From contig CABFPE010001158.1 in assembly GCA_900660155.1 (NCBI GenBank), forward strand, positions 1 to 20,992: 20,992 bases of DNA, in the 5' to 3' direction. Within the stretch, counting starts at the first letter, position 1; each line of letters begins with the position of its first letter. Both the position numbers and the translations under genes were made by a program. The DNA comes from Hofstenia miamia. Its lineage: Eukaryota > Xenacoelomorpha > Acoela > Hofsteniidae. The notes under the pieces were generated by a model. That model was not told the origin of the DNA, made no database searches, and worked only from the letters and a program-made list of their open reading frames with translations. Shown here one piece after another: positions 20,796-20,992 of this stretch.

Positions 20796-20829
20796 TGGAG
20801 AAAGAGTTGTGATCCTTAATTAGCTATGC

Positions 20830-20840
20830 GGGAGGGGGAG
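20830..20840 (+). promoter_or_regulatory. polypurine tract
   Basis: GGGAGGGGGAG lies directly before TGTAAC, the expected position of the plus-strand primer next to the 3' LTR. It is the only purine run in the window with this placement. Confidence 0.8.
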
Positions 20841-20992
20841 TGTAACATAATCCAATCATGTGTGGTCAAGTTGAGAAAAAGAGAGGAAAGAACTAAGACT
20901 GAATTTTGAAATAAATAATAATTGTACAACACATGATTATGATTAGTTAATTATTTGTAAAATTATAATGCAGTATTTTTTCATATTAATTA
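20841..20992 (+). repeat. 3' LTR of copy B, first 152 bases
   Basis: The segment starts TGTAACATAATCC directly after the polypurine tract and continues to the window end. Its start shares a diverged, co-linear match with 5787-5925. The match to a 5' LTR of the same copy could not be found, because the left part of 8428-9590 does not contain this start. Confidence 0.75.

Larger units (their letters stand above)
16858..20823 (+). pseudogene. ORF3, large protein of unknown function, copy B
   Basis: The ATG at 16858 begins MTKIGKDKIHPYFIANRK and reads open to 17796; protein-like sequence shifts frame near 17722 (MVEMALLEIRKAHEMD, 17724 on) and returns near 18060. It then matches the 6912-8427 fragment, with stops at 18337 (TGA for CGA), 18472 (TAG for TTA), 18916 (TGA for CGA) and 18946 (TGA for CAA). 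The C-terminus EVVLKLTKDEKFEITEWEM ... GERVVILN ends at the TAG at 20821, 6 bases before the polypurine tract. Removing the duplication at 18830-20795 leaves about 980 codons. The protein is charged, Lys/Glu-rich and helical in character. I see no signal peptide, membrane anchor, furin site or zinc motif, so an envelope protein is not supported despite the env-like position. I do not recognise the family. Confidence 0.65.
9591..20992 (+). mobile_element. Ty3/gypsy-type LTR retrotransposon, copy B (internal region to partial 3' LTR)
   Basis: This is the more complete copy: PBS, leader, gag, pol, overlapping repeat region, ORF3, polypurine tract and the beginning of the 3' LTR, which runs off the window. 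Pol stays in a single frame from 12324 to 16250 with six point-mutation stops, whereas copy A has frameshifts. Two direct duplications joined by single N bases (10891-12690 and 18830-20795) inflate the length. Without them the internal region would be roughly 9.4 kb, long for a Ty3/gypsy element because of ORF3. Confidence 0.85.

Noticed and set aside
16858..20823. ORF3 as a retroviral-type envelope
   Set aside because: It has the right position, but no signal peptide, transmembrane anchor, cleavage site or cysteine pattern is visible in any reading.
1..20992. tRNA, rRNA or other structured RNA genes
   Set aside because: No cloverleaf or conserved rRNA segment was seen on either strand. The PBS is only a short tRNA complement.

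Overview
The window looks like a transposon-rich stretch of an AT-rich eukaryotic, probably animal, genome. Everything recognisable comes from one family of Ty3/gypsy-type LTR retrotransposons. These carry gag, pol in the order protease, reverse transcriptase, RNase H, integrase, and an additional long open reading frame (ORF3) downstream of pol. All genes read on the + strand. I see no RNA gene, no convincing host gene and nothing prokaryotic. CpG sites decayed to TG or CA dominate the differences between copies. This suggests a host that methylates CpG in transposons; the species cannot be told from this sequence.

Layout. 1-53 is a scrap of gag from a further copy, fused to 54-5780, which is copy A: leader, gag and pol, broken by deletions, frameshifts and stops. 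5787-6501 has LTR character (TGTAGC...GCTACA ends, TATA box). 6502-6911 is unassigned. 6912-8427 is a piece of ORF3. 8428-9590 most likely holds the 5' LTR of copy B. 9591 begins copy B: primer-binding site, leader, gag (9843), pol (to 16250), a repeat-rich region overlapping the end of pol (16144-16861), ORF3 (16858-20823), a polypurine tract and the first 152 bases of the 3' LTR (20841-20992). Copy B contains two direct duplications, each joined by a single N (11764 and 19832), which look like assembly joins.

How the genes work together. Gag has a Lys-rich N-terminus, a long coiled coil, a retrotransposon-gag region and one zinc knuckle. Pol lies in the -1 frame relative to gag. At all three gag ends in the window the stop codon directly follows the slippery heptamer TTTAAAC, so Gag-Pol is probably made by -1 ribosomal frameshifting. 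Beyond the integrase tail, an Arg-rich repeat ORF overlaps the end of pol in another frame and leads by an ATGA overlap into ORF3. ORF3 is a large protein (about 980 codons after removing the duplication) with no signal peptide or membrane segment that I can see, and I do not recognise its family. It sits where env lies in other elements but does not look like an envelope protein.

No copy here is intact. Copy A has a changed protease active site and several frameshifts. Copy B has six in-frame pol stops and a changed second Asp of the RT YxDD motif. Both copies have Asn in place of the first RT catalytic Asp. The most interesting unexplained parts are ORF3 and the overlapping repeat ORF.
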